Source of the DNA: an uncultured Peptoniphilus sp.
GTDB lineage: Bacteria; Bacillota; Clostridia; Tissierellales; Peptoniphilaceae
Reading direction: 5' to 3'
Assembly (NCBI GenBank): GCA_902465645.1
Contig: CABQNX010000004.1
Coordinates: 1-59,466, forward strand
DNA: 59,466 nucleotides
The notes below the pieces were generated by a model that had not been told where the DNA came from, ran no database searches, and saw only the letters and a list, made by a program, of their open reading frames with translations. Both the position numbers and the translations under genes were made by a program. Positions 17,055-25,821 of the stretch are shown here, in pieces. The first letter of the stretch is position 1, and each line of letters opens with the position of its first letter.

Positions 17055-18410
17055 TTGAAAGCTAAATCTATATCAAATGTTGAAAAAAATTTAATGACTT
17101 CGGGATCTATTTGGAAGACCATCCTTCTATTTTCCCTTCCCCTAATTCTTGGAAATCTTCTCCAACAAACCTACAACACAATCGACTCCATGATTGTTGG
17201 AAATTATGTTGGGAGTAACGCCTTGGCAGCTGTTGGGTCAAGTACCCATCTTATTAATCTCTTAATTTCTTTTAGCCAGGGGATTGCCGTAGGTTGCGGG
17301 GTTCTAGTTTCGCAATCCATGGGTGGGTCAAATCAAAAGAATATGAGACTTGCCGTCCACACTTCTCTTGCTCTTGCAGTTGCCTTTGGACTTTTAATTT
17401 CCATAATGGGCTACATCTTTGCACCCTGGCTCCTAGAAAAAATGGACACACCAGCTGAGGTTATGGGAGAGTCAATTGCTTATCTTAGGGTTTTTTCCTT
17501 TGGACTTGTCTTTAATATTATTTACAACATGGAGGCAGGAATCTTAAATGCCGTGGGAAATTCTAAGAGGTCTCTTCTCTATCTTGGGATTGCTTCTTTT
17601 ACAAATGTGGTCTTAGACTTTTTACTTATTAAAAGATTTGGAATGGGAGTTAAGGGAGCTGCTATTGCTACTAATATTAGCCAGGCCCTTTCAGCCCTTC
17701 TTGCCCTCTTGTTCTTAATTAGGGTTCCAGATATTTACAAGGTTCATCTTTCTAGGATAAGAATGCATAAGGACATGGTCTTAAATATTTTAAAGGTTGG
17801 GGTTCCAACTGCAATTCAAAACACAGTTATTTCTCTTTCCAATGTAATTATGCAATCCTCTGTCAACGTATTTGGCGCCTTGCCAATGGCAGGTTTTGGT
17901 GCCTTTGTAAAAATTGATGGTTTTAACATCTTGCCTGTCTTAAGTCTTAGCATGGCAATTACAACTTTTGTTGGTCAAAACTACGGTGCAGGTCAAATTG
18001 AAAGAATTAAAAAGGGTATGTGGACCACTCTTGCCATGACAGTTTTTTATACAATCATAAGTGGGACTCTTCTTTATAATTTTGCACCAAAATTAATCGG
18101 CCTTTTTACAAAGGATGTAAGGGTTATCGAAGCAGGTGTTCTTGCCAGCAGGTTCTTCTGTCCCTTCTATTTCTTGCTTGCAATTATGCACTCACTTGCC
18201 GGCACAGTGAGGGGAACTGGAAAAACAATTCCGCCTATGATTATTCTCATCTTGTCACTTTGCATCTTTAGGATGGCGGCTGCAAAATTTGTAATTCCAC
18301 ACTACCACACAATAGAAAATGTCTATAGACTCTATCCCATCTCTTGGGTTATTGGGGCCATCTTAATGGTTGCCTACACCGCAAAATCCGATTGGCTTGG
18401 CGAAAAATAA
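17055..18410 (+). CDS. MATE-family multidrug/cation efflux transporter
   Basis: 451 residues with twelve predicted membrane segments in two homologous halves. The family pattern LPLILGNLLQQTYNTIDSMIVGNYVG starts near residue 29 and recurs in weaker form in the second half (VGVPTAIQNTVISLSNVIMQ). It probably exports drugs or cationic compounds using a Na+ or H+ gradient; the substrate is unknown. The start is TTG with AGGA about 10 nt upstream; an ATG 13 codons in has no ribosome site. It has its own promoter and terminator, and there is no linked regulator on its strand. Confidence 0.9.
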   Translation: MKAKSISNVEKNLMTSGSIWKTILLFSLPLILGNLLQQTYNTIDSMIVGNYVGSNALAAVGSSTHLINLLISFSQGIAVGCGVLVSQSMGGSNQKNMRLAVHTSLALAVAFGLLISIMGYIFAPWLLEKMDTPAEVMGESIAYLRVFSFGLVFNIIYNMEAGILNAVGNSKRSLLYLGIASFTNVVLDFLLIKRFGMGVKGAAIATNISQALSALLALLFLIRVPDIYKVHLSRIRMHKDMVLNILKVGVPTAIQNTVISLSNVIMQSSVNVFGALPMAGFGAFVKIDGFNILPVLSLSMAITTFVGQNYGAGQIERIKKGMWTTLAMTVFYTIISGTLLYNFAPKLIGLFTKDVRVIEAGVLASRFFCPFYFLLAIMHSLAGTVRGTGKTIPPMIILILSLCIFRMAAAKFVIPHYHTIENVYRLYPISWVIGAILMVAYTAKSDWLGEK

Positions 18411-18423
18411 ATTTTATAAAAAT

Positions 18424-18461
18424 AAAAGCATTGATTGAATTTTCTCAACCAATGCTTTTTT
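18424..18461. terminator. Bidirectional terminator between the MATE gene and trxB
   Basis: AAAGCATTG / CAATGCTTT stem with partial extension inwards, followed by T-runs on both strands. It serves two convergent genes. Confidence 0.8.
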
Positions 18462-18479
18462 GTTTCTCTAATTTTTAAT

Positions 18480-19433
18480 TTATTTGTTTTCTTTGAAACC
18501 TTCGTAAAGATTTCCTTCCATTTCATCAACATATTTTTGAGCGTTCATGGCTGCAACTGCACCATCGCCTGCTGCGTTTACAACTTGACGAACTGCCTTC
18601 TTTCTAATGTCTCCAGCTGCAAAAACTCCTGGCACATTAGTCCTCATTTCTTCGTCAGTCTTGATATACCTATCATCTGTAAGTTCAACCTTGCCTTCAA
18701 ACATTTCTGTGCTTGGGATATAACCAATGAAGACAAAAATTCCAAAAGGATCATCGGACTTAATTGACCTATCTTCTCCTGTCTTTGTGTCGTGTAAGAT
18801 CATTTCATTTACAATCTTGTCGCCCTTGATTTCCTTAACTGTTGTATTCCAGATAAAGTCAATCTTGTCGTTGTTAAAGGCTTGTTCTTGAAGAACCTTT
18901 GAAGCCCTAAGCTCGTCTCTTCTGTGAATAATGTAAACTTTCTTTGCAAAATTTGTGATGAAAAGTGCTTCTTGAACAGCAGAGTCACCGCCACCAACTA
19001 CATAAACAACTTCATCTTCATAGAAAGCTGCGTCACAAGTTGAACAATAGCTTACGCCACGACCCTTGTATTCCTTTTCTCCAGGTGCACCAATTTCTCT
19101 CGGAGATGCTCCAGTTGCAATAATCACAGACTTAGCTTCGTAAGAATCTACATAGCCCTTGATTTTTTTAACTTCTCCATCAAGCTCCATGTCTTCAACT
19201 TGGTCCATTACAATTTCTGCACCAAACTTCTTGGCTTGGTCTGCCATTTTTTTACCAAGTTCAACACCATCTATTGAATCAATGCCTGGATAGTTTTCCA
19301 CTTGAGTAGTTTCAGCTATTTGGCCGCCTTCAATTCCCTTTTCTATTATTAAAGTTTTCTTTTTACTTCTTGCTGCATAAAGACCTGCAGTTAAACCTGC
19401 TGGACCTCCACCAATTATTATAATATCGTACAT
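18480..19433 (-). CDS. trxB: Thioredoxin reductase
   Basis: 317 residues, a flavoprotein that passes electrons from NADPH to thioredoxin. FAD-binding GGGPAGLTAGLYAAR is at residues 8-22. The redox-active pair is Cys130-Ser-Thr-Cys133 followed by Asp134. The NADPH-binding GGGDSAVQEA is near residue 147, and the C-terminal FAD motif is AAGDIRKKAVRQV. Length and order are normal. It is divergent from the DUF2207-like gene; the 67-bp gap has TATAAT-like boxes for both directions. No thioredoxin gene is adjacent. Confidence 0.95.
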   Translation of the reverse strand: MYDIIIIGGGPAGLTAGLYAARSKKKTLIIEKGIEGGQIAETTQVENYPGIDSIDGVELGKKMADQAKKFGAEIVMDQVEDMELDGEVKKIKGYVDSYEAKSVIIATGASPREIGAPGEKEYKGRGVSYCSTCDAAFYEDEVVYVVGGGDSAVQEALFITNFAKKVYIIHRRDELRASKVLQEQAFNNDKIDFIWNTTVKEIKGDKIVNEMILHDTKTGEDRSIKSDDPFGIFVFIGYIPSTEMFEGKVELTDDRYIKTDEEMRTNVPGVFAAGDIRKKAVRQVVNAAGDGAVAAMNAQKYVDEMEGNLYEGFKENK

Positions 19434-19500
19434 TCTATCCCTCCAATTCTTATTATACCCAAAAATATTTTTTTGTATATAATAGAAGATAGGTGATTAA

Positions 19501-20388
19501 ATGGAATTAAAAATGAATTTTTCAACGACATACTTTTTACTAATAAATATTTTAGTCTTTGGCCTATCTCTTATTATGTATTATCTCCTAAAGAAAAAAG
19601 GAGCCAAGACCCATGAAGAGAAGCTTGACTTAAATTATTATGAGAAGGCCTACCTATATAAGGGCCCAAACTTTATCTATAACTCCATCATAGCTATGAT
19701 CCTAAGGGCTCATGCCTCTGGAAATATTAAAATAGAAAAAAATTACTACAAGACAAAAAAGGGCCAAGATAAGGTAGAATTTATTTTAAAAAACTTAAAT
19801 TCAGCTGGGCTGGATAAAGGAGAAAGAAAACTTTTTGAGATCCTCTTTTCTCTTGGAGACGGCGAATCAATTTCTACAAGGCAATTGGACAGAATGAGAA
19901 GGACAGAAGCAGATAATTACAACAAGAAGTTCAATGACTTCATCTACTTTTTAGAAGATGAGATGGTGGCAAAAAAACTCTTCACAAGAGAAAAAAATAC
20001 CCTAAAGATCTTTCTCTCCTTTGTAGTTTTTTCAATTTTATTTTTTGTGGGAATAATGACAGTTTACAACGAAAGACTTTTTGGCATAGCAAGTATTGTG
20101 GCCTCCCTTTTCTTTTACGCATCACTAATAACCACTTTCTCCAAGATGACAGACCTTGGCAACAAAAAATTTAGAGAACTAGAAAAAGTAGAAGAAGAAT
20201 TAAAAGCTGGAAGAGGAACAAGTGAAGATGACCTCCTACTTTCCATTGGCCTTGGACTTAAATACGAAAACATAAAAATTATTTATGAAAAACTGGGTGA
20301 TGAAGCCTACGAAATTTATCTCGATGAGGACTTTTATAAGACCTTTAAGACAGCTCTAGTGGGAGACCATCTCCTAGTTAGAAATTGA
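19501..20388 (+). CDS. Membrane protein resembling the C-terminal part of DUF2207 proteins
   Basis: 295 residues. One membrane segment at about 10-30, then a soluble region (LDLNYYEKAYLYKGPNF, then IIAMILRAHASGNIKI near residue 80), a pair of hydrophobic segments at about 165-205, and a soluble tail ending in a DEAYEIYLDEDFYKTF region. This order matches the C-terminal half of DUF2207 membrane proteins, but the long extracellular N-terminal DUF2207 domain is absent. AGGTG lies 7 nt before the ATG, so the short form is not an annotation error. The function is unknown. Confidence 0.6.
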   Translation: MELKMNFSTTYFLLINILVFGLSLIMYYLLKKKGAKTHEEKLDLNYYEKAYLYKGPNFIYNSIIAMILRAHASGNIKIEKNYYKTKKGQDKVEFILKNLNSAGLDKGERKLFEILFSLGDGESISTRQLDRMRRTEADNYNKKFNDFIYFLEDEMVAKKLFTREKNTLKIFLSFVVFSILFFVGIMTVYNERLFGIASIVASLFFYASLITTFSKMTDLGNKKFRELEKVEEELKAGRGTSEDDLLLSIGLGLKYENIKIIYEKLGDEAYEIYLDEDFYKTFKTALVGDHLLVRN

Positions 20389-20407
20389 ATAAAGATGAGC
20401 ATTAAAA

Positions 20408-20437
20408 AAACTGTGATTTAATCACAGTTTCTTTTTT
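20408..20437. terminator. Bidirectional terminator
   Basis: AAACTGTGATT / AATCACAGTTT stem with T-runs on both sides, between the convergent DUF2207-like gene and hutD. Confidence 0.85.
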
Positions 20438-20440
20438 TAT

Positions 20441-20962
20441 TTAAAATTCACAAATTATTACTTTTCCCTGGCCTTCTATTTTTACTTTTTCTTCTTCAAG
20501 ATAGATGGCTGAGAATTTTTCAAAGTCCTTACCTTGAACCTTTAGGTCTGAATCGTAGTTAAAGATTACTGCCCTCTTGTCTGCCTTAAATTCAAGATTA
20601 TTTATGTTTAGGGCAAACATCTTGGCGTCTTGTCCCTTTTTATAAATTAGGTTAAAGTCTCTGACGTCTCCTGATGATTTTGTTGAGTCATCTCCGTCAA
20701 AAAATAATACTTCAAAGGGATCTAATGTAAATTTATTCCCATCACTTTCAATATTCATCACATTGTCAATTGGTGTGATGTACCTATAAAAGCCTGTGTA
20801 AGGTGTGTAGACTGATTCTTTGTCATTACAAGTTGCTGTTGAAATCCTAAAGTCAAAGTTTTTTTCACCAACGCTTGCATCTTCTGGGTAGATAAAAACT
20901 TCTGTTGTTACACCTGCAGACCATTTTGAATCCTTAAATTCTTCTTTTTTTATAAATTTCAT
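20441..20962 (-). CDS. HutD/Ves-family cupin protein
   Basis: 173 residues, a bicupin-like fold. The family start is visible as WSAGVTTEVFIYPEDAS (about 14-30), followed by FDFRISTATCNDKESVYTPYTGFYRYITPIDN, which matches the HutD/Ves pattern of an R-I-S strand and a G-x-R-x-I turn. Members sit in histidine-use operons or respond to cold; a biochemical role is not established. Here there are no hut genes. It starts one base after the fni stop, so it is probably co-translated with IPP isomerase. Confidence 0.8.
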   Translation of the reverse strand: MKFIKKEEFKDSKWSAGVTTEVFIYPEDASVGEKNFDFRISTATCNDKESVYTPYTGFYRYITPIDNVMNIESDGNKFTLDPFEVLFFDGDDSTKSSGDVRDFNLIYKKGQDAKMFALNINNLEFKADKRAVIFNYDSDLKVQGKDFEKFSAIYLEEEKVKIEGQGKVIICEF

Positions 20963-21979
20963 TTAGTCCTCCAATAATTCTCTAAGCTTTCCTGTCACCT
21001 TGTAATCAACTTTTTGAAGTTCAGAAATATTTTTTGCTCCATTTAACATCATTAGCATCTTAGTCTTTTCCATAAGGCCATCAATATATTTTAAGGTGTA
21101 TTCGTATCCACCACGAACTATATAGGAAAGAATTTCGCCGCTAATTGCTGTCATGTCTGCTCCAAGGCAGATACTCTTCACTATATCCAAGGAAGTTTTT
21201 ATTCCGCCTGATGCTATTAAATAAATGTCATCATAATTAAGCTTCTTTGCTTCAATTAAACTTAGGGCAGTTGGTATTCCCCAAGAAAATAAATCTGATA
21301 TATCTGCATTGGGTTCTCTTAGGTTTTCGATTTCAAAAAAGTTGGAGCCACCGTAGCCAGATATGTCTACATACTTAACTCCCACATCGTGAAGTTTCTT
21401 CACTGTCTTTTGCGACATTCCAAAGCCAACTTCCTTTACTATTACAGGAACTTCAGATTTTTTTACAATCTTCTCTATATTATTTAAGATTCCACAAAAG
21501 TTTCTCTCGCCTTCAACTTGGACAAGTTCTTGTGCTGGGTTTAAGTGGATTTGGATTGCATCTGCCTTTAAGAGGTCAACTGCTAGTTTTGCATCTTCAA
21601 CGCTAGAGAAACCAGATAAATTTGAGATTACAATTCCATCTTTTATAATTTCTCTTACAATTTCAAAGGACTTTCTTGAGTCTTCATCTTCTAGGGCAAT
21701 GGTTTGTGATCCAACAGCCATGGGAAGGTCGTACTCCACTGCAACATTTGCAAGAGATCTATTTATTTCCTCTGAAAGATTTGAGCCACCAGTCATGGCG
21801 TTAATCATAAGGGGAAACTTTACTTTTTTATCTAAAAAATTAATGCTTGTATCAATTTCATCATAATTTATCTCTGGAAGAGAGTCATTATACAAAAAGA
21901 TATCAGAAAAAAGCGGGTCGCCAACATAGGTTGAGCGAAGGAAATTTTCTATATGTTCTGTCTTTCTATATTTCCTCAT
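20963..21979 (-). CDS. fni: Type 2 isopentenyl-diphosphate delta-isomerase
   Basis: 338 residues. FMN- and NADPH-dependent enzyme that interconverts IPP and DMAPP. It starts RKTEHIENFL and has the NAMTGGS motif near residue 62, IQIHLNPAQELVQ near 148, VIVKEVGFGM near 187 and the phosphate-binding region LIASGGIKTSLD near 262. AAGGAGG precedes the ATG. It is the fourth gene in a murB-rapZ-yvcK-fni-hutD run with short gaps. ispE elsewhere in the window shows that the MEP pathway is present; that pathway makes both isomers, so Fni balances the pools. Confidence 0.94.
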   Translation of the reverse strand: MRKYRKTEHIENFLRSTYVGDPLFSDIFLYNDSLPEINYDEIDTSINFLDKKVKFPLMINAMTGGSNLSEEINRSLANVAVEYDLPMAVGSQTIALEDEDSRKSFEIVREIIKDGIVISNLSGFSSVEDAKLAVDLLKADAIQIHLNPAQELVQVEGERNFCGILNNIEKIVKKSEVPVIVKEVGFGMSQKTVKKLHDVGVKYVDISGYGGSNFFEIENLREPNADISDLFSWGIPTALSLIEAKKLNYDDIYLIASGGIKTSLDIVKSICLGADMTAISGEILSYIVRGGYEYTLKYIDGLMEKTKMLMMLNGAKNISELQKVDYKVTGKLRELLED

Positions 21980-22026
21980 TACATCCTCCTTTATAACAAA
22001 TAAATAATATCATCTTTAAATTTTTT

Positions 22027-22995
22027 TTACAAGAAAGGACTTTCAAAAATGCTGGCCCCAATCTTGTCTCCATCATGTCTTATAAAGCCATCTTTAATTT
22101 CTATGAATTCCCCTTCTGTTAGCCTTACATTTTTATCTTTAAAATATTTTCTGTCTTCTTCTGTGGCAAAGATGGGTCTTGATTCATCCTTATTGTAATA
22201 ATTTTGGTAAATCTCTTCTGTTGCCCTTAGGTCATTGGCTATGACTTCATCAATAAATTCATAATTTGAATGTTTTAAAATTGCCTCGAAGTGGTCCTTC
22301 AAAGAATAGTATTTTGTCTCTCCCTTTTGAGTCATGGCATTGGCAATATAAATCACCCTGGCCTTGGTATCTCTTAGGGCTTCATTAATTCCTCCTACCA
22401 AAAAGTTGGGGATAATAGAAGTGTATAAAGATCCTGGACCAATAATGACAATGTCAGATGATAAAATCGCTTTCACAGCTTCATCATTTGCCTTTGGATA
22501 GTGGGGAATCATAGACATTTTTTCAATTTTCGTGTTCAACCTATAACACATTTTTGGAATATAGGACTCTCCCACAACCTTATCCTTAGACGCAAACTCT
22601 GCAACAAGATGAGTCTCATCTAGGGTAACGGGAATTACCTTGCCTGTCACATTAAAAACACTGGACATTTCAAGCAAGGCCTTATCAAAGGAACCAAAAA
22701 TATCAGTCAGGGCAGCAATTAAAATATTTCCCACATTTTGATCCTTTAAGGATCCCGACTTAAACCTATAATTCAACAAGTCCCTCATAGTCTTGTCGGT
22801 GTTGGAAAGAGCTATAAGGCATCTTCTCACATCTCCTGGCGGAAGAATATTTAGTTCTTTTCTTAGTATTCCACTTCCTCCACCGTCGTCAGACATGGAG
22901 ACAACAGCCGAAATATCCTCGCTATAATCTTTTAGTCCACGCAAAATAGTGGAGATACCTGTACCTCCACCTAGGACCACTATCTTTTTTTCCAT
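22027..22995 (-). CDS. yvcK: YvcK/GlmR-family UDP-sugar-binding regulator
   Basis: 322 residues, CofD-like fold. The hallmark VVLGGGTGISTILRGLKDY starts at residue 6. VSMSDDGGGSGILRKEL and PPGDVRRCLIALS follow. In Bacillus subtilis and Listeria the protein binds UDP-GlcNAc and tunes carbon flow into cell-wall precursors. Its start overlaps the end of rapZ by 16 bp. WhiA, which normally follows in this cluster, is not here; fni and hutD come instead. Confidence 0.94.
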   Translation of the reverse strand: MEKKIVVLGGGTGISTILRGLKDYSEDISAVVSMSDDGGGSGILRKELNILPPGDVRRCLIALSNTDKTMRDLLNYRFKSGSLKDQNVGNILIAALTDIFGSFDKALLEMSSVFNVTGKVIPVTLDETHLVAEFASKDKVVGESYIPKMCYRLNTKIEKMSMIPHYPKANDEAVKAILSSDIVIIGPGSLYTSIIPNFLVGGINEALRDTKARVIYIANAMTQKGETKYYSLKDHFEAILKHSNYEFIDEVIANDLRATEEIYQNYYNKDESRPIFATEEDRKYFKDKNVRLTEGEFIEIKDGFIRHDGDKIGASIFESPFL

Positions 22996-23846
22996 AAATT
23001 TTTCTCCATATCCCTGTGAGTTACATAGGTAGACTTGTACTCTTCCTTTAGAATTCTACCTATCTCCTCAGCTATAGCAACAGATCTGTGAAAACCTCCA
23101 GTGCAACCAATCCCAATTGTAAGGACTCTCTTTTGCTCTGCCATATAATTTGGTATCAAAAACTTCAAGAGGTCAATAGTCTTATCAATAAATTCTTTAG
23201 TAACATCCCACTTCATTACATAGGACTTCACTTCTTCAGTCTTTCCATTTAAGTCCTTAAGTTCTTTAATATAAAAAGGATTTGGCAAAAATCTCACATC
23301 AAAAACAAGGTCAGCATCCCTTAAGATTCCAGACTTAAAGCCAAAACTCGAAACCTCAATGGCAAAGTTGTCCTTTTCATCATAGGACACAAAGGCCATT
23401 AATTGCTTTCTCAAATTTTTCGTAGAAAGTCCTGTAGTGTCAATGACAAAATCAGCGCTGTCTTTAATTTTCGAAAGAGTTGCTTCCTCAAAATTATAAC
23501 CATCGACTATGGACCTGTTCATTGGGTGAGGCCTTCTCAGTTCCTTGTACCTTGCAATAATAGTTTCCATGTCGGCATAGAGGAACAAGAGCCTGATTTT
23601 TAAATTCATCCCTTTTAACTCTTCATAAGCAGAATAAAAATCGTTAAAAAGCTCCCCACTCCTCATGTCTACAACAGCAGCCACCTTTTCAAAGTTTTTG
23701 CTCTTTGCATCAAGGGCAATGTTGCAAAACTTTGGCAAAAGGGCTGGCGCTAGATTATCCATGGCATAATAGCCAAGGTCTTCAAAGACATCAAGGGCAT
23801 AGGATTTGCCCGATCCGCTCATCCCAGTAATAATTATAATTTCCAT
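22980..23846 (-). CDS. rapZ: RapZ-family nucleotide-binding protein (YvcJ)
   Basis: 288 residues. The P-loop is ITGMSGSGKSYAL at about 6-18, followed by LGYYAMDNLAPALL. The C-terminal domain carries GIGCTGGFHRSVAIAE near 245, which is conserved in the family. In E. coli RapZ steers small-RNA control of GlmS; Firmicute YvcJ binds and hydrolyses nucleotides and its role is less clear. It overlaps yvcK and follows murB, the usual Firmicute order. GGTGAT before the ATG is the ribosome site. Confidence 0.94.
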   Translation of the reverse strand: MEIIIITGMSGSGKSYALDVFEDLGYYAMDNLAPALLPKFCNIALDAKSKNFEKVAAVVDMRSGELFNDFYSAYEELKGMNLKIRLLFLYADMETIIARYKELRRPHPMNRSIVDGYNFEEATLSKIKDSADFVIDTTGLSTKNLRKQLMAFVSYDEKDNFAIEVSSFGFKSGILRDADLVFDVRFLPNPFYIKELKDLNGKTEEVKSYVMKWDVTKEFIDKTIDLLKFLIPNYMAEQKRVLTIGIGCTGGFHRSVAIAEEIGRILKEEYKSTYVTHRDMEKNLWKKR

Positions 23847-23868
23847 TTAATCACCAACTTAAAGACTC

Positions 23869-24762
23869 CTAGTCACCAATAATTTTAACTTCCCTCTCCA
23901 AGGTAACGTCAAACTTATCGTGAACGACTTTTTGTACAATTTCTATAGTTTCAAGTATATCTTGGGCAGTAGCCTTATTCTTGTTTACAACAAATCCGCA
24001 GTGCTTTTGACTAATTCCTGCTCCCTTATGAGTAAAGCCCCTTAGGCCTGAATCATCAATTAGCTTTCCAGCGAAATAACCTGTAGGCCTTTTGAATGTA
24101 GATCCAGCAGAAGGCATATCAAGAGGTTGCTTGTCAGCCCTTCTTTGGTCAAATTCTTCATATTTTTCCCTTATTTTATCTTTGTTTCCATCTTCAAGAG
24201 AAAAAGTTGCACCAAGTACAATTAAGTCTCTCTCTTGGACTAAAGAATGCCTGTAGGCAAAGTTCATCTCATCACCAGGAATTTCAATGACCTCTAAGTT
24301 TTCATCGAGTAGCCTTACACTCTTGACAACACCCTTAATTTCACCATCGTAAGCACCTGCATTCATAACAATGGCACCACCGAGAGAACCAGGGATACCG
24401 TGAGCGAACTCAAGACCAGTAAGAGAATTTTCCATAGCAAACTCACTAATCTTTTTCATGCTGGCACCCGTTCCTGCAAAAATTTCCTTGTCAGAAACTT
24501 TTTTCACATCATTTAATTTATTTTTTAACTTTATAATAATCCCGTCAAAACCATTGTCCTTGACAATAATATTAGTACAGTTTCCAAGAATATAATAATT
24601 GTAATTATTTTTTCTAATAGATTTTAAAATTTCTATAAGAGACTCTTCATCATTGGGTTTAATGAGAAGCTTAGCAGGACCACCAACACAAAAAGAAGTG
24701 TGGTTCTTCATTGGCTCATCATAGAAAAAATCTCCCAAATTTTCATTTATATCAAATAACAT
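23869..24762 (-). CDS. murB: UDP-N-acetylenolpyruvoylglucosamine reductase MurB
   Basis: 297 residues from the ATG at 24762. FAD enzyme that reduces UDP-GlcNAc-enolpyruvate to UDP-MurNAc in peptidoglycan synthesis. Motifs: NHTSFCVGGPAKLLIKP (19-35), LGNCTNIIVKDNGFDG, GIPGSLGGAIVMNAGAY and PSAGSTFKRP, with Ser as the proton donor. An upstream in-frame TTG at 24774 lies inside the Shine-Dalgarno GAGGTG and is rejected. Together with rapZ and yvcK it groups cell-wall precursor supply and its regulators. Confidence 0.95.
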   Translation of the reverse strand: MLFDINENLGDFFYDEPMKNHTSFCVGGPAKLLIKPNDEESLIEILKSIRKNNYNYYILGNCTNIIVKDNGFDGIIIKLKNKLNDVKKVSDKEIFAGTGASMKKISEFAMENSLTGLEFAHGIPGSLGGAIVMNAGAYDGEIKGVVKSVRLLDENLEVIEIPGDEMNFAYRHSLVQERDLIVLGATFSLEDGNKDKIREKYEEFDQRRADKQPLDMPSAGSTFKRPTGYFAGKLIDDSGLRGFTHKGAGISQKHCGFVVNKNKATAQDILETIEIVQKVVHDKFDVTLEREVKIIGD

Positions 24763-24952
24763 AAAACACCTCAATTAAATACTAAGACAATTATATCATT
24801 GAAAGAGAGGAAAAGAAAAAGAGAATTGGTATCCTCTTTTAGATCTTCAAAAAAGCTTAGTAAAAATTTTTAAAAGCTGACGCTTTTAGATTGATTGTAA
24901 AGATTTCATCTTTAAGATGTTTGTGTAAAGCAGAGCTTTACGAATCAATATT

Positions 24953-24991
24953 GGAGGGGCTTAGGGGCATCGTGAGGACCCTTGCCCCTCC
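24953..24991. repeat. Left GC-rich hairpin of repeat copy A
   Basis: Perfect 8-bp outer stem GGAGGGGC / GCCCCTCC enclosing TTAGGGG and further G/C pairs. A CCACCCCC tract follows. The same layout, inverted, occurs at 25633-25675, and in the same orientation at 58885-58948. Confidence 0.7.
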
Positions 24992-25389
24992 AAACCACCC
25001 CCTTCACCCCACGTACGTTGAGTCCAAAAAAATCGGCCATGCTAAATTTTCAAAACTCATTCGCTTCGCGAATTCAAACAGTTGAAAAATTTTAACGCAT
25101 AACCAATTTTTTTGCTCATTTGATGCACTTGATTAGTTCACTGCTTATTACTTAAGTTATGATCTGTCATAAAGCAATGAAAAATTATAACTTCACAACT
25201 TAATAGAAAGTTATAAAAAGATAAAACTTAATCTTCACTGACTAAGCTTATTTTGATGCAAATTTTTTTAATTGTCGCTAGGTTTTGTTAATTAACCCTA
25301 CAAAAATTTACTAATATGTAGAGGTAAAACCGTGAACTAAGATTGAAAAACCCCGTAAGGCAAGACATCCGTTAAAAAATTCAATGTGC

Positions 25390-25409
25390 TTGAGCAATTT
25401 ATTGCTCAA
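25390..25409. repeat. Conserved hairpin in the repeat core
   Basis: TTGAGCAA, loop TTTA, TTGCTCAA. It is enclosed by GTAAGG (25355-25360) and CCTTAC (25418-25423), which can pair. The hairpin is identical at 59449-59466 in copy B, where the window ends. Confidence 0.6.
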
Positions 25410-25632
25410 CCGATGAACCTTACAACGAAAAGGAGCAAAGCGAACTTTGAGTTGATTAGGTTCACGCGAAGCTCGCAATTAAAAAATAGAACGAGGTGCT
25501 TCTGACTATATTGATAAGTTATCTTTAGTTTGTAAAAATTTGTAGCGAGCAAGTTTTGAATTTTTAGGATGGCTGCCGCTCGGGGTTGTTGGCAAAGGCC
25601 CCTGCCAGGTCGTTGAAGGTGTTGGGGGTGGC

Positions 25633-25675
25633 CCGGAGGGGGAAGGACCAATCGAAAGGTCCTAACCCCCTCCGG
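25633..25675. repeat. Right GC-rich hairpin of repeat copy A
   Basis: 10-bp stem CCGGAGGGGG / CCCCCTCCGG and an inner GGACC / GGTCC stem around AATCGAAA. Read on the minus strand it matches the left hairpin block, including the CCACCCCC tract next to it. Confidence 0.7.
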
Positions 25676-25777
25676 AAAGGGAATAGTAAAGCAGAGCTTT
25701 ACAAAAACTTATTTAAAATAAAAAGCTTATCAAAAAATAAGAATTATATAAGCGAAGCTTTTACTAAAACTTTTCAC

Positions 25778-25810
25778 TAAAAAAGCAGCCTTTTTCTCGG
25801 CTGCTTTTTT
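25778..25810. terminator. Terminator of ctpA
   Basis: AGCAGCC (25784-25790) / GGCTGCT (25799-25805) with T-runs on both strands. It is 11 bp from the ctpA stop codon and at the right border of the repeat element. Confidence 0.8.
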
Positions 25811-25821
25811 CTCTATACTTT

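Larger units (their letters stand above)
24858..25780. repeat. Gene-free repeat element, copy A, with inverted hairpin-bearing ends
   Basis: About 0.9 kb with no credible gene. The order from the left is: an AAAGC-type small palindrome; the 17-bp palindrome GTAAAGCAGAGCTTTAC (24925-24941); a GC-rich hairpin (24953-24991); and a C-rich tract. An AT-rich body follows, with a 90-bp strongly conserved block (25317-25408) ending in hairpin TTGAGCAA-TTTA-TTGCTCAA (25390-25409). On the right comes a GC-rich hairpin (25633-25675), the same 17-bp palindrome (25686-25702), and the small palindrome again. The right end is the left end inverted. A colinear relative starts near 58854. It could be a non-autonomous mobile element or a structured RNA locus. 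Confidence 0.75.

Noticed and set aside
24891..25780. Short open frames of 64-81 codons in repeat copy A
   Set aside because: They run through the GC-rich hairpins, have no ribosome sites, and are not kept in frame in copy B.
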